Part shown: positions 34,061 to 47,641 of the stretch, one piece after another
How positions within the stretch are numbered: position 1 is the stretch's first letter
Layout: each line of letters starts with the position of its first letter
Origin: Atopsyche davidsoni
Lineage: Eukaryota > Arthropoda > Insecta > Trichoptera > Hydrobiosidae
Assembly: GCA_022113835.1 (NCBI GenBank)
Contig: JAILWY010000007.1
Coordinates: 501,001 to 565,000 of the forward strand
Length of the DNA: 64,000 nucleotides
Direction: 5' to 3'
The notes under the pieces: generated by a model
What the model saw: the letters and a program-made list of their open reading frames with translations, nothing else
What the model was told of the DNA's origin: nothing
Database searches by the model: none
Translations under genes and position numbers: made by a program

Positions 34061-37000
34061 ATGGAGCGGTTATCTCATGACTTGAACCTCGCTTTGGAAG
34101 AAAGCAACTGCGGAAGACAAGGACGAAGGAAGTTTGGACTCAGAAGAAGAACGAGGTCCACAGGAAATATACGTAAGTTTTACTTGTCAATTTGAGAATT
34201 ATTGTTTAGTATAGGTAATTAAAACATTTGAAATGCATCCGTTAAATTTTCATATTATCTTAGTTCTGAAATTCACATCAAAATATTCAAAAAATAAGTT
34301 TTTTTTATTGAAATTGTTACATAGCTTTCACAAAATGTGTGTGAGCAGTGTTGTCACCCTAACTTTACATTTAAAAATAACACTCCAGTATGGAAATTGC
34401 TACCATTTTTTTCATGAGTCTTATTGGATTGTAAGTTTTGAAAATAAATCAAATTCATAACTTATTTGTTACGCTTTTCTGCATAATGCATGTTTTTTAA
34501 AATCTAAGTTTTGTCTACCAGTCTTGTTTGTTTTTGTTAAGTAATTATAATGCATGTTTTGTGATGTTAGGTAAATCACATGTTTTCTTTCAATTTTTTA
34601 GCTGCATCATGTCTCGTCACAGGAGTGACTGAAGACGGCAGCTCCAGCAGTCCTCCACAGCCACCGATTATTTCACAGGTGGGTGTATTAAAGTGTTTGA
34701 AAAATGGTTTAAAACAAATGGACAAAAGAAGTATGATTTTACACAATCGATCAGTGTTCATTAAATCTTTTTTAATTTCTACCAACCTTTTTTACTGTCA
34801 ATCTCTTTTATTCTAGATTAACACATTGTGATCGGGTGATTTTTTTGTCACCTAGGGGCTGAGATCGGGGGTTTTTTGGATATATACGTCTCAAATTACA
34901 GTTTCTGTAAAATAGCCATATCTTTCGAACTATTGGGTATTTTTCAAAAAAACTTTTAGTGTCTTAATCTAAAATAATTGCTTTATTTATTTATTATACA
35001 TACATGCTTTGTACACAAAATTACTATACAATAAATGAAATGGAAAGTGAAAAACACACTTTTACGATCAAAATTACATTGTTATAAAAAATCACAATAC
35101 TTTTTGTAAATTTTTATTAGATCTAATCAGAAACAAAACAACCTAATAATGCGTCAACGTATGATAGTATGACGAAAATAGTATCACAGTGTCACTGAAA
35201 TAAGGGAGAGAGTCTCTGTTTATTTAGTTTGCAGTAATAACTATTGTGTTCTGTTGGTATAGTTTACCGTTATTTTTTATGACCATGGTTTCAAATACTT
35301 CGATATTTGTTTGTGTCTAATGTTTGTCAACAGCTGGCAAAAGATACGGCACCGGTAACTGCTCGGGTAAAGCGAGCGTTCATCCGTTTCCCGTACACCA
35401 CCGCCAGTCTATGCAGAACGCATAAATGCGTCTCCCGTCCTCTACCGCCAGGCAGCGAGGAACGCATTTATGCGTCTCCCGATCACAATGTGTTAATATG
35501 GTGTTAATGTTGAATATATGTTGGAAAATCAATAAATATTTATACAATTCATGACAATGTAATAGAACATCAAAGTTAAACTTCATCCCTAAAAGATAAA
35601 TTGAAATTTTCAAATCTTCTGTTCCCTTTCCATGTATTTTTAAAACTTTTACTCCTCCGACTTTCAAATACTGGACTTCGATGAGGAACTTCGTTTTTAG
35701 CTTAAAGCTATCTAGCTCTCTCCTGAGTAAATTTATCATAACATAATAAATGTTTCAGGCTTTATCAGATTCTGATGACCCTCAGCTAAACCAACTGCAG
35801 CAGACGTGTCCGAAGTCACGCTCCCACTTCTGTCCCGGCGGCAACATTGAGTCTGACTCCTTCAACGAGAACTTCTCGCCGACCAAGCCACCCACGGCTC
35901 GCCGCAAGCGAAAATTCAAGAAGATGGCTATTGAATATGCTGACAATAATAACGGGAGGATTTCACCTTCCATGTTGATGGGTCCATCTCATGTATGTTG
36001 GATATACACCTTCATTGTTGTTCAGGCTGCTCTTATCATATTGTTTTTTTTGTTAAACCTTTGCCTTAAGCATACCCTCACCACACGCTTATGCAATTTT
36101 TTTGTTCTTAAGCTAAAGGTTCTTAGGTTTGAAAATATCAAAATTTCTAAGTAACTATATGCCCTCATGGTACCTACCTATTCAATAATTAATTTCCTTC
36201 TTGTTGATGACTGAACTCTCGTTTGATTAATATGTCATTTTCTCCATTGCTTAGCAAAAATTTAAAGTTGATTTAATAGTTTTGATATGTTTGTATGATA
36301 AAATGTTATGTAAATACTGATAAATGTTTATTTTGGAACTGTGATAACCTTTGTGAGTGATATCTAGAAAGACTTACCTTAGTTTTGATTGTTTCTGCAT
36401 TAATTTCTTTATATTTGGTTGTTTTAAGGTTAACTTGACAAATTGTTCAATTTTAAATGTGCAAGGACTCTCCCCGCTCACTCTTATAAACAAGAAGAAA
36501 CGAATTTTCAAACACGGCTGTCAAGATGGGTGAGTTTTTCTAGCCATTATTGACTATATTAGTATGTTAACTAATGTCCTGTTAATTTCTTGTTATTAAA
36601 ATGGATATTTTATTTGCAGGTTTAATAGAGCCAACATATTCTGCGGAAAGAGGAAATGGTCTCACAGAGAGAAGAGTGAAGTTGGTGAAATGAGAGAAAG
36701 GTCATTTAGTGGTGGATGTACGTCCAAATCATACTTCTTTAGCAAAAACTCTGCAAAATCCTATTTGGAATTTAAAAATTCCAAAAAATACTTACCTATT
36801 GATAAAGTCCCCAAGTTTAAGGATAAACTAGTGGCACCAGCCAAAAGTGCAGCTGTGAAGAATGGAATAGAATCTGCCCTTCAGAGCATTAGCCTCTCTT
36901 CCATCTCCGGCAAACCCTCTTTGCCTGGAAGTTCTTCATTCAACTTTGTGTACAGATCTCCGGCTGCTAAAAATGAAACTCCAGATTTCGGGAAATCTTC

Positions 37001-39094
37001 TGGAATAAAAATTGCCACAGAACTTCCTCCTTCATTTTTTATGGCATCAGAAAGCAGCTCCAGTTGGAATCATGGATCGAAGGTGTCCAAGAAACATCAC
37101 GAGAAAGGGCACAACAGCAAAAAAGTATCTCATCAAAAATCTAGTCAAGGACAGTTAAGAAATCCACTTCAGTTTGATGATTCCAGCGCCACCATGGACT
37201 GCTCAATCGCTAACGAACTGCTGAGCTCTAGTTCATTGAGTAGCAGTGACTCCGAAGGAGTTGTCACAAATGACAGTGACCGAGAAGGAGATGATGAGCT
37301 GACAGATTGGCCAGGAAATGAAGAGATATCTTCATTTAATAAAAGTCTGACTATTAAAGTACAAAGACCATCCACAAACGGCTCATTCAAGACAAACGTT
37401 TCCTTCAATCCGAAGCCCACTTCTAAAAAGGATAAATTTCTGCCCAAACAAGGGCTCAGTAGTTGCAAGAACAAGACTGAATTTCCAGCACAGAAGACTG
37501 AAACTATTGCAGATGTGCAGCTCATGGATGACGACACCATGATGTCTGACTCTGGTTCCGTCTTGGATACTTATGCATGCAGTGTGACTCGGTCTCACAG
37601 TGATCCACTAGGGCCGTCATTGGCACCTGAAACTGCATTTACCAGCTTCAGCGATGTCAAGAATGCTGGATTGCTGAGCAACAATGCCAATGAAGCATTT
37701 TTCCATTCCTTCCAAGAGTTTCAGGACAAAACACAAGTATCCTTGAGCAAGGAGCAGTTTACTCAAAGAACGAATTTCACTCTTCAAAAAACATCGTCAA
37801 GTGATCTGAATCTTAGTGAAAAGTCACCGCAGAGTGACCATTGCTACAGCGAGCATTCTATTTGCTTTGGAACTCCTGAAATAAGAGAGATCAGAGCAGG
37901 CTGCCGGAGGATACGTGATGAAAGACCAGGTTTTGCAATTTTAAGTTCCGTTAATGAGCAGCTTTCGAAGTTTCTTCAAGACTCGTGCCAAGACGAACTT
38001 AGGTTGCCTTGCTCCAATAACAACCAGGAAGAAAGGGAGAAATTAGCCTCTTTGGCTAAATTGTATTCTTTAGAATTAAGCATTGAGATGGGAAGACCTA
38101 TTTTAAGAAAGACTAGGTAAGGATTAATAACAACCATGCAGTAATACAGAGATGCCAACAAGGATGCAACAGTAAGCATTCACCCGAGTGAAATCCACAA
38201 CCATGTGTTTGGGAGTCCACCTGAGACCAGCAGATGTATCATTAGGTCCTAGCATGATTAAGCCAGATTCATTTTACCATTACCATTTTTCGAATTTCTA
38301 AATTAAAAAAAAGTTAATATTCCTTTAACTTCAACTACGAGTTAGGAAGAAATATGGTGGCAAACTGCGGTCTATGCAACTACAGCCTCTCAAAGTCATT
38401 CAATCCTCAGTAGTGTTCTAGTATGTAATATTTAAGGTTGTATACTGTTTTTCTTGGCACCTCTGTATTAACCTGTGATAATAACACTGATCATATGAAT
38501 CTCACAAAATTAATTTATCTTGAGCTACAGATTTAATTATCTGAAATGAATGAATTAACCTGGAAAAAGTCTGGCATTCAATTGGTTTTTTGTTTTTTTT
38601 TTTTTAGTAATACAACACAATCTGTTCGCGTAGAACACACAAGACTACGTCAACAGAAATTCTTATCTGAATTCAAGAGGCGTTGTTACGGAGATGACTG
38701 CGACCCCCTGTCTCCCCTGCAAGGCCATCACATGGTCTCTGACATTTGCAAACAATCCAACTCGATGGAGCCCGATGTCTGCGGTCAGTCTACAAGTGGT
38801 GGCTTCAGCTTCCCCGCGGAAACCTTCAAGTCACTCGCCAAGACTATGACCTTTGACAATTTGTCTCCATCGCAGGATTATGACCAGGGTTTTTCTGAAC
38901 CAAACATCACAGAAGCTGCTCGGTTAGGTATGGGGGACTCGCTGAGGTGTCAGGGAGAAGGCGAAGTCGCCTTCCTAAGCGATGGAACTCTACGACCTGA
39001 TATTCTGGCTAATATTCCGCACTGTTCAAAGTCTTCTATGCAGGGCCTTCATATTTCTGACTCAAGTTCCATCGAGCTGGCCGAGTTGGATTAA
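34061..39094 (+). CDS. GPATCH2/GPATCH2L-family protein with R3H-like C-terminus
   Basis: Six coding exons join in phase with GT..AG borders: 34061-34172, 34602-34678, 35759-35992, 36429-36529, 36620-38116 and 38608-39094. They give 835 aa. Homology to vertebrate GPATCH2/GPATCH2L rests on several ordered landmarks: N-terminal MERLSHDLNLALEES; SDSDD at 66-70; ESD then basic RRKRKFKKMA (111-120); and LSSSSLSSSDSEGVVTND with DREGDDELTDW (about 375-405). The family is nuclear; GPATCH2 binds RNA-helicase machinery through its G-patch. Here no G-patch motif is visible. Residues ~612-680 instead look like an R3H fold (VNEQLSKFLQ, ELRLP, EREKLASLAKLYSLEL, RPILRKTSNT), with the domain's RxxxH histidine replaced by Ala. 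The rest is Ser/Lys-rich and probably disordered. The start codon has A at -3 and G at +4. The exon model is inferred without transcripts. Confidence 0.8.
34822..35492. mobile_element. piggyBac-like MITE in intron 2, TTAA-flanked
   Basis: Perfect 15-bp terminal inverted repeats CACATTGTGATCGGG (34822-34836) and CCCGATCACAATGTG (35478-35492) are each bordered by TTAA (34818-34821 and 35493-35496), the piggyBac target duplication. The 671-bp interior has no transposase. Near the right end are two copies of a GCATTTATGCG-like motif followed by TCTCCCG. The element lies wholly within the intron 34679-35758 and leaves the splice sites intact. Confidence 0.88.
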
Positions 39095-39109
39095 AATTGT
39101 AACAAATTT

Positions 39110-39115
39110 AATAAA
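39110..39115 (+). terminator. Poly-A signal of the GPATCH2-like gene
   Basis: AATAAA lies 16 nt after the stop codon. If used, the 3' UTR would be very short; further AT-rich signals downstream may be used instead. Confidence 0.45.
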
Positions 39116-41367
39116 AGTTTCAATTGCTAGTGTTTCTCAAATAACAACCATTTAATGTAAAACTTTTTAATCATATTTTTATTTTCATAGTGTATATAAG
39201 TTCCATATATATTCATGAAAATTTAACAGCATAATTTGAAATTGAAAAAGTAATTTTTCGTCCACACAACAGTTGTGCCGTTTTTCATAAAATGCAACAA
39301 TAATGTTTTGTTTGTATTTCATTATTTGAGAGAAGTGTATTCATAAAAAAATACAAAATCTCTTGATGATTATCTATGTGATATATTTATAACAATACAT
39401 CAGTGAAATTAAGTACCTATCAATAATTTATTATGATCGGTTAGCCAGTATTCTTTCAGATATTTCAAAACATATATCTACCTAATACCTATAACTGTAT
39501 ATCTAGTGTTAATCTATAAAGAATCAGTTTATATTTTTACTTTTTGAATCTTATCTAATTCAACATTTTGAGCTTCTTTATAGTCAATCATTCTTTATAA
39601 TCGTACTGAATTTCATAACACAATACTAAGCAGACTAGAGTGTTCATTCGTTGGTAATAACTAATATTTTAAATGGTAATTGGAACTATTTATAATCTTA
39701 CATTAACGTAAGATTAAAAGGTTACTAAACACATTGACTTTTTAACAAATAATGCAACTAATTTAATTTGTAGACTATTTTTAAAACTATATTACACTCC
39801 ACTTTTAAATTTAAATAAACATTGTGATAACATCCTATTAGTTTTAAATTGGTTGGCAATATTGCTAATAAATGTAACTAGATTTTCACATGCAAATGTT
39901 TTAAATTACAGTAGAAACACAATAGTCTGGATTTGGAGTAAAACAAAAATAAAATGAATTCGCGAGTACAAAATTAAACTACACAGGATACATCACTTAA
40001 ATTAGACTGTTCAATTTGCATTTGAAGTGTCATCGTTGCTTTGGAATGTTTCCGCTGAACAATGTGTATATCATGTTCTGAGCTAAATTTCACAGATGGA
40101 AGGCGTGAATAATATAAATGAATTGCCTTTTATTGCAGAAAACATTATTTTAATGGCGGTGAATAGAAAGATTTATCATATGTCAGGATTAACATTGTGA
40201 CAAATATGTTTCATCATATGGCTTTCAAATTCATTTCGCTGAATGGAGATTTTAAAATATTTTTGGAGTGAGCCCTTTTGCCTTTCAGGGGCTTTATTAG
40301 ATTTAAATGGAAAAAGTTTATTGACAGCTCATATATGTTGCATGTCAAGAATTTTAAGGACCTTAAAAAAAATCTTTATTAGTGATATTCCATCTTCTAG
40401 TAATATGGCTCAGTTTTTGAATTGTGTTTCTACTGCACTCAAACCAATGAAATTATTTTCATAAAATAAGCATTGCAAATTAATATACAAAATCAGTGTG
40501 AGATTTTTGAAACCCGGTTGAGGGTGTTGCTATTTTTAAATAAATTTTGCTGCTATTTTCTGAATACCAACAGGGTTCTTTATTTAGTAGACTTTTCAAA
40601 GATGCAATGTGTACGAGGATTGTTTATTGATAATCTTGGTTAGTGAATTTTAATTTATATTATTAGAATATAAGCTTACTCATTTATTTAAATAATAATT
40701 TGTAAAATCGTATTATATAAAATTTGGAGACTTTACTTCAAGTCTAAATTATTGTTAATTTGTGGTTGTATTGAAGCAAATGATTGACAAATGTGTGGTT
40801 GAATGTCAAATGTTACATGATCAAATTGTAACTTAATTTTTTTTTATATCAACAACTTCCAGTGTCAACTGACATGGGTTGCCTCTCATTCGAGTTTTTG
40901 ATATCTTATATAAAACGACTATTAATCGAACTTATTTATGTATAAACCTAACCAAAAATCTTGAATATAAGATCTGCGTCTTCAAATATTGATTATATTT
41001 TAAATTGTTGCCATTTGCCAACCATATAAAAATATTTTTTAAATTGATTTAAAATTGGTAACAACATGTTTTGGTTTTCTTTTTTTTTTTTTTTTTTTTT
41101 CATTTTTAGTTTCTTTAAATTGTTTGATTTGTGTAGAACAATGTTTTTTCCTCTAGTTTTTGGTGCTGGGGCGTGCACCATGGATGCATGTTCTTTCTGT
41201 TCATCTGCGTGCAACACCTACGATCCTTATTTGATAACTTAGCAAGATTCTGTATTTTTGTGACATATCATTTTTTAATCAATCAAAAATAGAATTATAG
41301 TTCTATTTGAAATCTAAATTTATCATATTTATTTTGAAAAAGTCACTGATTTTTATTGAAATGTATC
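39116..41367. other. AT-rich DNA, possible long 3' UTR
   Basis: No gene recognised. There is a T homopolymer at about 41080-41100. It could be an extended 3' UTR of the GPATCH2-like gene or simply intergenic. Confidence 0.45.
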
Positions 41368-41371
41368 CTAA

Positions 41372-41507
41372 CCCTTTGCACTCTATGCCTTTTTCGCGCG
41401 GAATCCGACCTTTGAATTTGATAGTGGACTCATCCACACAAATTAAATCATCGAATTTCTGTACCAAACAAAGTGGCGAGCGGAAGTCACGTCTCGAGTG
41501 CAAAGGG
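41372..41507. mobile_element. 136-bp MITE with CCCTTTGCACTC termini
   Basis: Terminal inverted repeats CCCTTTGCACTC (41372-41383) and GAGTGCAAAGGG (41496-41507) are flanked by identical CTAA on both sides (41368-41371 and 41508-41511). The CCC..GGG ends and a 4-bp TTAA-like target suggest a piggyBac-type MITE with a diverged target. The interior has no coding content. Confidence 0.75.
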
Positions 41508-41511
41508 CTAA

Positions 41512-44500
41512 TATCATTTTCAATAGGCTTAAAACTAGATGCAAGTAATCACTAAAGACGTTTCGACATACCTCATAAACTGTTCAATGAGATAACAATA
41601 CCATTTTTTTATTATTACTCTGATGTAATTTGAAATTCTCACAGATAAAATAATTTATATTGCAAAAAATATAGAAACAATCCAATATTAAAAAAAACTG
41701 ATTTTATTTTATGCATTTTAAGTGGATTGTAAATTCAAATTGGCATGTTTAGAGATTAATAGAAACCAGTCTTGTCAGATCAATCTGATTGAAAACGATA
41801 ACCACAGACCTGTTACTTTATTTAAATGCAATTTATCCAGAACTTATTCATAGATACTTTTCTGGTTTTCTTTACGTCCAGATTCTCGAAACCTGTCATA
41901 GGAAATATGAAATTTAAAAGTACATTAACTTTTAAATACTTAATTGAAATTATGCTGTTCTATTATTACAAGGGTGTAAGCTTATTTTTGATATTTGAAT
42001 CAAATCTTTCAAAGTAAAACTTTTCAAATTTCATCATAGCTGGAGATGAAAATAGTTTCATTAAAAATTTACAAATTATTTTGTCATGTTATGAAAGAAA
42101 GTATTTGAAGATAAGAGCTTTTATTGTATTATTCCTTTATTTGTAATTTTCACATATACCTCTGTAATGCTTGTTGATTTATTATATTTGTTAATATATA
42201 ATAGCTCAAGTCTTTTTACAAACCATAAAAAGGAATCTGGACATTACATGTTTTTTAAATCAGAAAAAAAGTAAATAAATATACAGATCTTTAAAACATT
42301 AGATGTGATTAAACATATCACGTCTAAATCTTATAAAATATGCATGTATATTTTTTGTGGTCTAGAAGTGATTGTGGGTTGTTGCTCACATGATCAGGTA
42401 GCTGGAGATCAGTGATTTATTGAAGTCCTGTGTTGGTGTTCCTAAGAAACAGGTGCGCGTAGCCCTCACTTGCCATTCAATTGAAACTTTTTAGCATCAA
42501 TTTGATGTTATTTTTTAAAAAGACTGTGTTACATTGAGTTTTTCTATTGTTTTCATAATGTAATATAACATAATGCAACAACTATATTACTTTAATGTAA
42601 ATGCAGAATATTGATAATGAAGTTTCACTTTGAGAAACGCATTATTTATAATAATTTACTATAGTTATCTATAAGTTATACACTAGCGAAAAATATGTTG
42701 AAGTGCAAACATGTTTATAATGGATTGATTGTGCATATAATACTAAAAATCTTTATTTTAAAATTATTTACGATAGTATGCACGGTCCTCTAACCGTGTC
42801 TGCTAGTGTATAATGAGAGTTTTTTTACTTGAGAATTGAATGAATGCACGATCTGTGTATACCTTGCACCAGCACCTGTTGACTTTTATCACTACGAGAG
42901 TTTATTTTTAATTTGTTTACACACAAATTCATTTGTACTAACTAACCTTGATTTGCAGGAATTCACTTTACAATCAGATTGTGTAAGGTCAATATTCAAA
43001 CTCACAGGTAATATAGATTTATACTCAATAATCTAACTAAATACATTCATGTAAATCTATAAGCAAGTAAATTTTCGTTTGTTTTGAAGCAGGTTTGCAT
43101 TGGACAGCTCTACTGTGTTTTCTATGGCCCATGTAATGTTGTAGGAAGCCTCAATGGGTACATTTTATTTTTATAGACATTTATTGAAATATCATATGCA
43201 GTTCTTTTATAATATGTTTAACAATCCATACTGTCATCTAAATGTATTTAATTATTCATCTTCACTCGTAGCAATTCAAAAACATTTAATTGTATTTGAT
43301 CTTGTAATCTATATACTTCTTAACTAACTACACTAACACATTTATTATATTTATTACAAGAGAAACTGATGATTGTGTTTTACAATATGTATATTTTTGG
43401 AAGAGTTAACGCTTGAACTGTATCTATAATCTATATTTTAATGTTTTGGTTGTAAATAAAAAAAGCAGTACATATGTTTAATAATTGTATTTTTTCTTTC
43501 GTACAGCTCCGTTTACATTTATTTTTTAAGAATATCTATGGCTAGTCAAGACTGGTTGAATGTTTAGTAATGTAGAGAATTCAGATCCATTGCATGAAGT
43601 GTTACATATCGTCAGCAAAAATAAATCGAGGTAATCAACAGATTGCATATTATTAATGAAAGTAAATAGATAAATTGAGATTAAGAAATTTAAAATATTT
43701 GCTTTTTAAATTGCACTCTATAGTACGGGACTAAAATAAATTGACACGGAAAATAAAAATATGTCGACTACGTTAAACTATGAAAATTTGGAGACTTTCA
43801 AAATTACTGTCAATGTGCCTTCTTGCCATCGACATATTCTTTTATCAGAGGAATCATTACATTTTCTTTAACATCTTATCGGTCAAAATACAAAATATGG
43901 TTTTATATAAAAAAGTCTATTTCTTGTGGTAGTTAGTAAATATTTAAAAGAATGCTATACAATATGATAAGAAGTTGTTCACAAATAAACAACAAGGGCA
44001 TTAGGTACTTCAAAATGTTAGTACATTTTGATGTTTGATTTAGATATAAATATAGGTTTTTGGATGTAAGACATTGTAGAGCAAACACGGTATTATCTAT
44101 TATGGCTTCAAATAATAGGTCTGATATTGTATTCTCAGATTTATAAAAGAAATAGTAATGTTATTGTTTTTTTTCTTGTTGGGGGACAAGGGATTTGACT
44201 CGTGAAGATTGTATTGTTTTTTTTTTTAAACTTTGAAATTGTGCTTAGTTTCTCAAATGAATGTATGATAATTACTAGAGAAAATGTACGCCACCCACTG
44301 CTGGAAGGTATTTGACTGTTCACTATTTTTTTCTATACCATCTCAAATGTTAACACTGAAGCCGCAAAACTCTACAAACACTAAAATTAAGCCATATCTT
44401 CGATTAGTCTTCACCACAATCTCTTGAATATTTACCATTCAATGTGAACATATCAGGTAGTGTAAAATGTTTACAAGAGTTCAAGAATATTCAAAATCAT

Positions 44501-47476
44501 AAAAATAATATTGGGATGTTCATATTTTAATGTATCATAACAGGGTTTTATATTGCTTAAAGTAATCAGCAAGACATGCATATTTTTGGTGACAATACTT
44601 TTAGAATTATGTAAGCTGGAAATCGTTCTGCAACATTGTCAGTGGAATTTCATAGGTATGTAATATTTATTGTCGTAAATATAAAGTCCTCAATGAGAAA
44701 TAAATAACTGAATGTAAATACAAAAGCATTATTAAGGAAGTATTTAAAAAAATGATGCAATGAGCATTCACATTGCGCATTTGTGTGGAATATGCACCGT
44801 ATGAAAACAAGAAGGCTGTACAAATCTATATTCAGCACCTTATTATTTATGATTTCGTTACTGAAGTTGTATGGGCAAAGTAATTATCAATGAAAAGTAC
44901 ATATATTTATTTTTCATAATGCATTTTTGTTAGAGACTTATCATGAGTGGTAAGAACTCATTGTCTCTATCAACATCAACATTGTGCTGTGATCTAATAA
45001 TTATATTTCACATTAAAGTATTGTCACCAGTAAAAGAGTCACAATGATTTCATATTTTTTCTCTGTTCTCCAATGCAGGTACGTTATATACTTTATTAGA
45101 ATATAAATATGAGTATACTATGAAATAAATACTAAGAATTATAAAATATTTCGACTAAAATAAGTATTTACACAAATATCTAAGATTATCAGATTACCGA
45201 TTTACTTAATTTAATAGATAAATTACTCACACTTTTCGAAGCTGGTAAAAATATGTCTTTGCTACAGTGAATTTTATCGATTTAAAACAATTTTATTTAT
45301 AATGAGATATATCATACTTCAACATCTTTATTACTAAATAAAAGTATAGAAATCCTCAGTTAATATTACTATATCTAATAATCTCAAGATAAATTCCATT
45401 TATCATGGAAAAAACTTGTATTGTTGGGAAATTTATTTACTGGTAACCGTTCATCCACTGCATATTTTATTATATTTTGAACAAATATTATTTTGGCATG
45501 AATATAAATGCGAAAATAATACACAAATACCAACTATAGTAAATTGATTTTCAGTGCATCCTTATTTAACAATATTATTACTTATTGATTATCTTATTAT
45601 TAATTTGACTTACATTGATAAAAGGCATGCTCTCTTTTAAATGCAGATCTTCTCAAATGGCACTTGGTCTAAAATATCACAAATAACACTGGAAGACATT
45701 ATTCATAATAACTAAAGTTCATACAATAAACTATAAAGTATTTGAAGGAATGTTTTGTGGGCACATTTCGTCAACAGCCTTTTGGTATTCATTTCAGCAC
45801 TTTTGGAATGGTAACCATTAATCAAAACTATTATCAAACATGTTTGGGTAAAAAATATCTTAAAAACTACTTTGGTAAAGAATTCATGTAAACATTTTTT
45901 AAAATTATATCTACATATTATTTATGCTAAAAACAAATTATCTGGTTCTTAATTGATAAAAAATAGAAGTCTTTGAAACATACTTAACAGTATTTTATCA
46001 GCAATATATAAATGTATATATTAAATATATCCATAAAAATATCATTATATTTGTAGTAATATCTAGTTTTAATAATTATTATAAAAAACACTGCAATTGT
46101 TGGGAAATTTATTGAATGTACTTGATTGTGGTACTTGGTCTGAAATCATGAACTTTAGCACAAGCTTGACTCTTTCGGAGAATTCAATGACATTTGCAAT
46201 ATTATTCTCACCTTGAGGTAATCAAAGATTCTATCAACAATAAGACTTGGCTTCTGAAGGGTTGCAGATCACTGGTATAATAATATTGAATAAGGCACGG
46301 GCAACAAAACTTTGTCTGCTGTCTACTGACAGAAAACATTTCACAGGACTTTTTTCTTGTGAAATGTACAAAAACAAAATTCATACAATTATAATTTGTG
46401 TAGACACCATGCACTGTCAATTCAAGCTAAATTGAAATAAAAGTGAAAAATGATCCTAATTATATATTTACACAAGCACAGTATGAATATTTATGTTCAA
46501 ATCTCTTTTCTATTTACTGTGAAACAGTCAGATTATGCTCTTAGGAAATATTTATGTATGGAGACAATTTATGTTAGGACTATGTATTAATAAGATAATC
46601 GTAAGTTTTCTGCCCCAAATTAGAATAAAAACAATATAGATTCCAGGAAATCGGGATTGTTAGTAATGATGACTTGCTTTAGAGTGTTCATACGTTACGT
46701 TATTGGGGACACAATTTATCATCAAGATGTTCAGCAATTTCTAATGAGTTCAAAAACTTCACTAACTGATATCAGAAAAGGCCAGCCATGATTTAGCTTA
46801 AGGAAATAAAAAAAATAAAGAATTACACAGTGGCATGCTCAAATTGATTAAATATCAACTCACAAATCACATTTCTATAGCTCTAAGACACAGATTTATC
46901 AATTGTGGGATGTAAATAAAAATATTTTCCTCTTTAGACATACTAAAGGAAGATGCCTAGTATGACAGTACTGAAACATATCTTATTTGAGAAATCAAAA
47001 TAAGCTTATAAAAACTGCAGTGAACATAATCCATTCAGAGCAAAGTGACTCCATATAGTTTTACAAAAATAAATATATGTTTATATGATTATTATAGACA
47101 CAACTTCTGCTAGATCTTATAATTGAAAACTCTCTTTGTACAGTTGTGGATACGGGTAGTTATAAACTATTTTTGTAACCAAGATTAAACATAAAATGAT
47201 GAAAATCCTTTCAGATATCTATACATGATCACAGAGACAGTTGTTAACGGTCAATAATAACAAGTTGAGACTGCAAACACCATTCTTTTGTCAGTACAAA
47301 TATAAATACCTATATTTAAACAAAAAGTGTCAAACAATTAAACAAAGCTCTTTGAGTTGAATGAGTTTGTGAGTTAAATAAAACCATAATATTTAGAGAG
47401 AGCAAGTATACGACTACTATAAATGGATGATCCTTAGAATTTAAAACATTATATTTTGGTTTTACAACTTATTAAA
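41512..47476. other. Long AT-rich gene-free stretch
   Basis: About 6 kb of AT-rich DNA in which I find no exon, transposon end or RNA gene. Given a minus-strand exon at 47477, part may be the 3' UTR of that gene. AATAAA-type signals occur on both strands too often to choose one. Confidence 0.5.
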
Positions 47477-47641
47477 TTAGAAACCTTTTACCAAAACTAA
47501 ACTATCCCACTGTACCAAATCATGCTCTTCATCAAACTTGTAAACTATAGCGGTGTAAGCTCGTAACCGTTGACTGATAATGTCTGCCAACTGAAACTGA
47601 AACTCTTCAGCATTCACACTCAACGCTTTTATTATTAACCT
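47477..47641 (-). CDS. Unrecognised coding exon, probably 3'-terminal
   Basis: The minus strand has an acceptor CTATTTTAG, then 54 codons to TAA. The peptide has normal protein composition (includes ALSVNAEEFQFQLADIISQ, then AYTAIVYKFDEEHDLVQWD) and ends LVLVKGF. A possible donor (TTG then GTAAAA) lies just before the last codons, so it may instead be internal. Upstream exons would lie at higher coordinates, and I found none I can prove. I do not recognise the family, so no function is offered. Confidence 0.5.
   Translation of the reverse strand, partial: RLIIKALSVNAEEFQFQLADIISQRLRAYTAIVYKFDEEHDLVQWDSLVLVKGF

Noticed and set aside
38608..39094. G-patch domain in the last exon of the GPATCH2-like gene
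   Set aside because: Looked for the spaced-glycine pattern (GxxMLxxMGWxxGxGLG type); only an isolated ARLGMGDSL segment is present, which does not fit.
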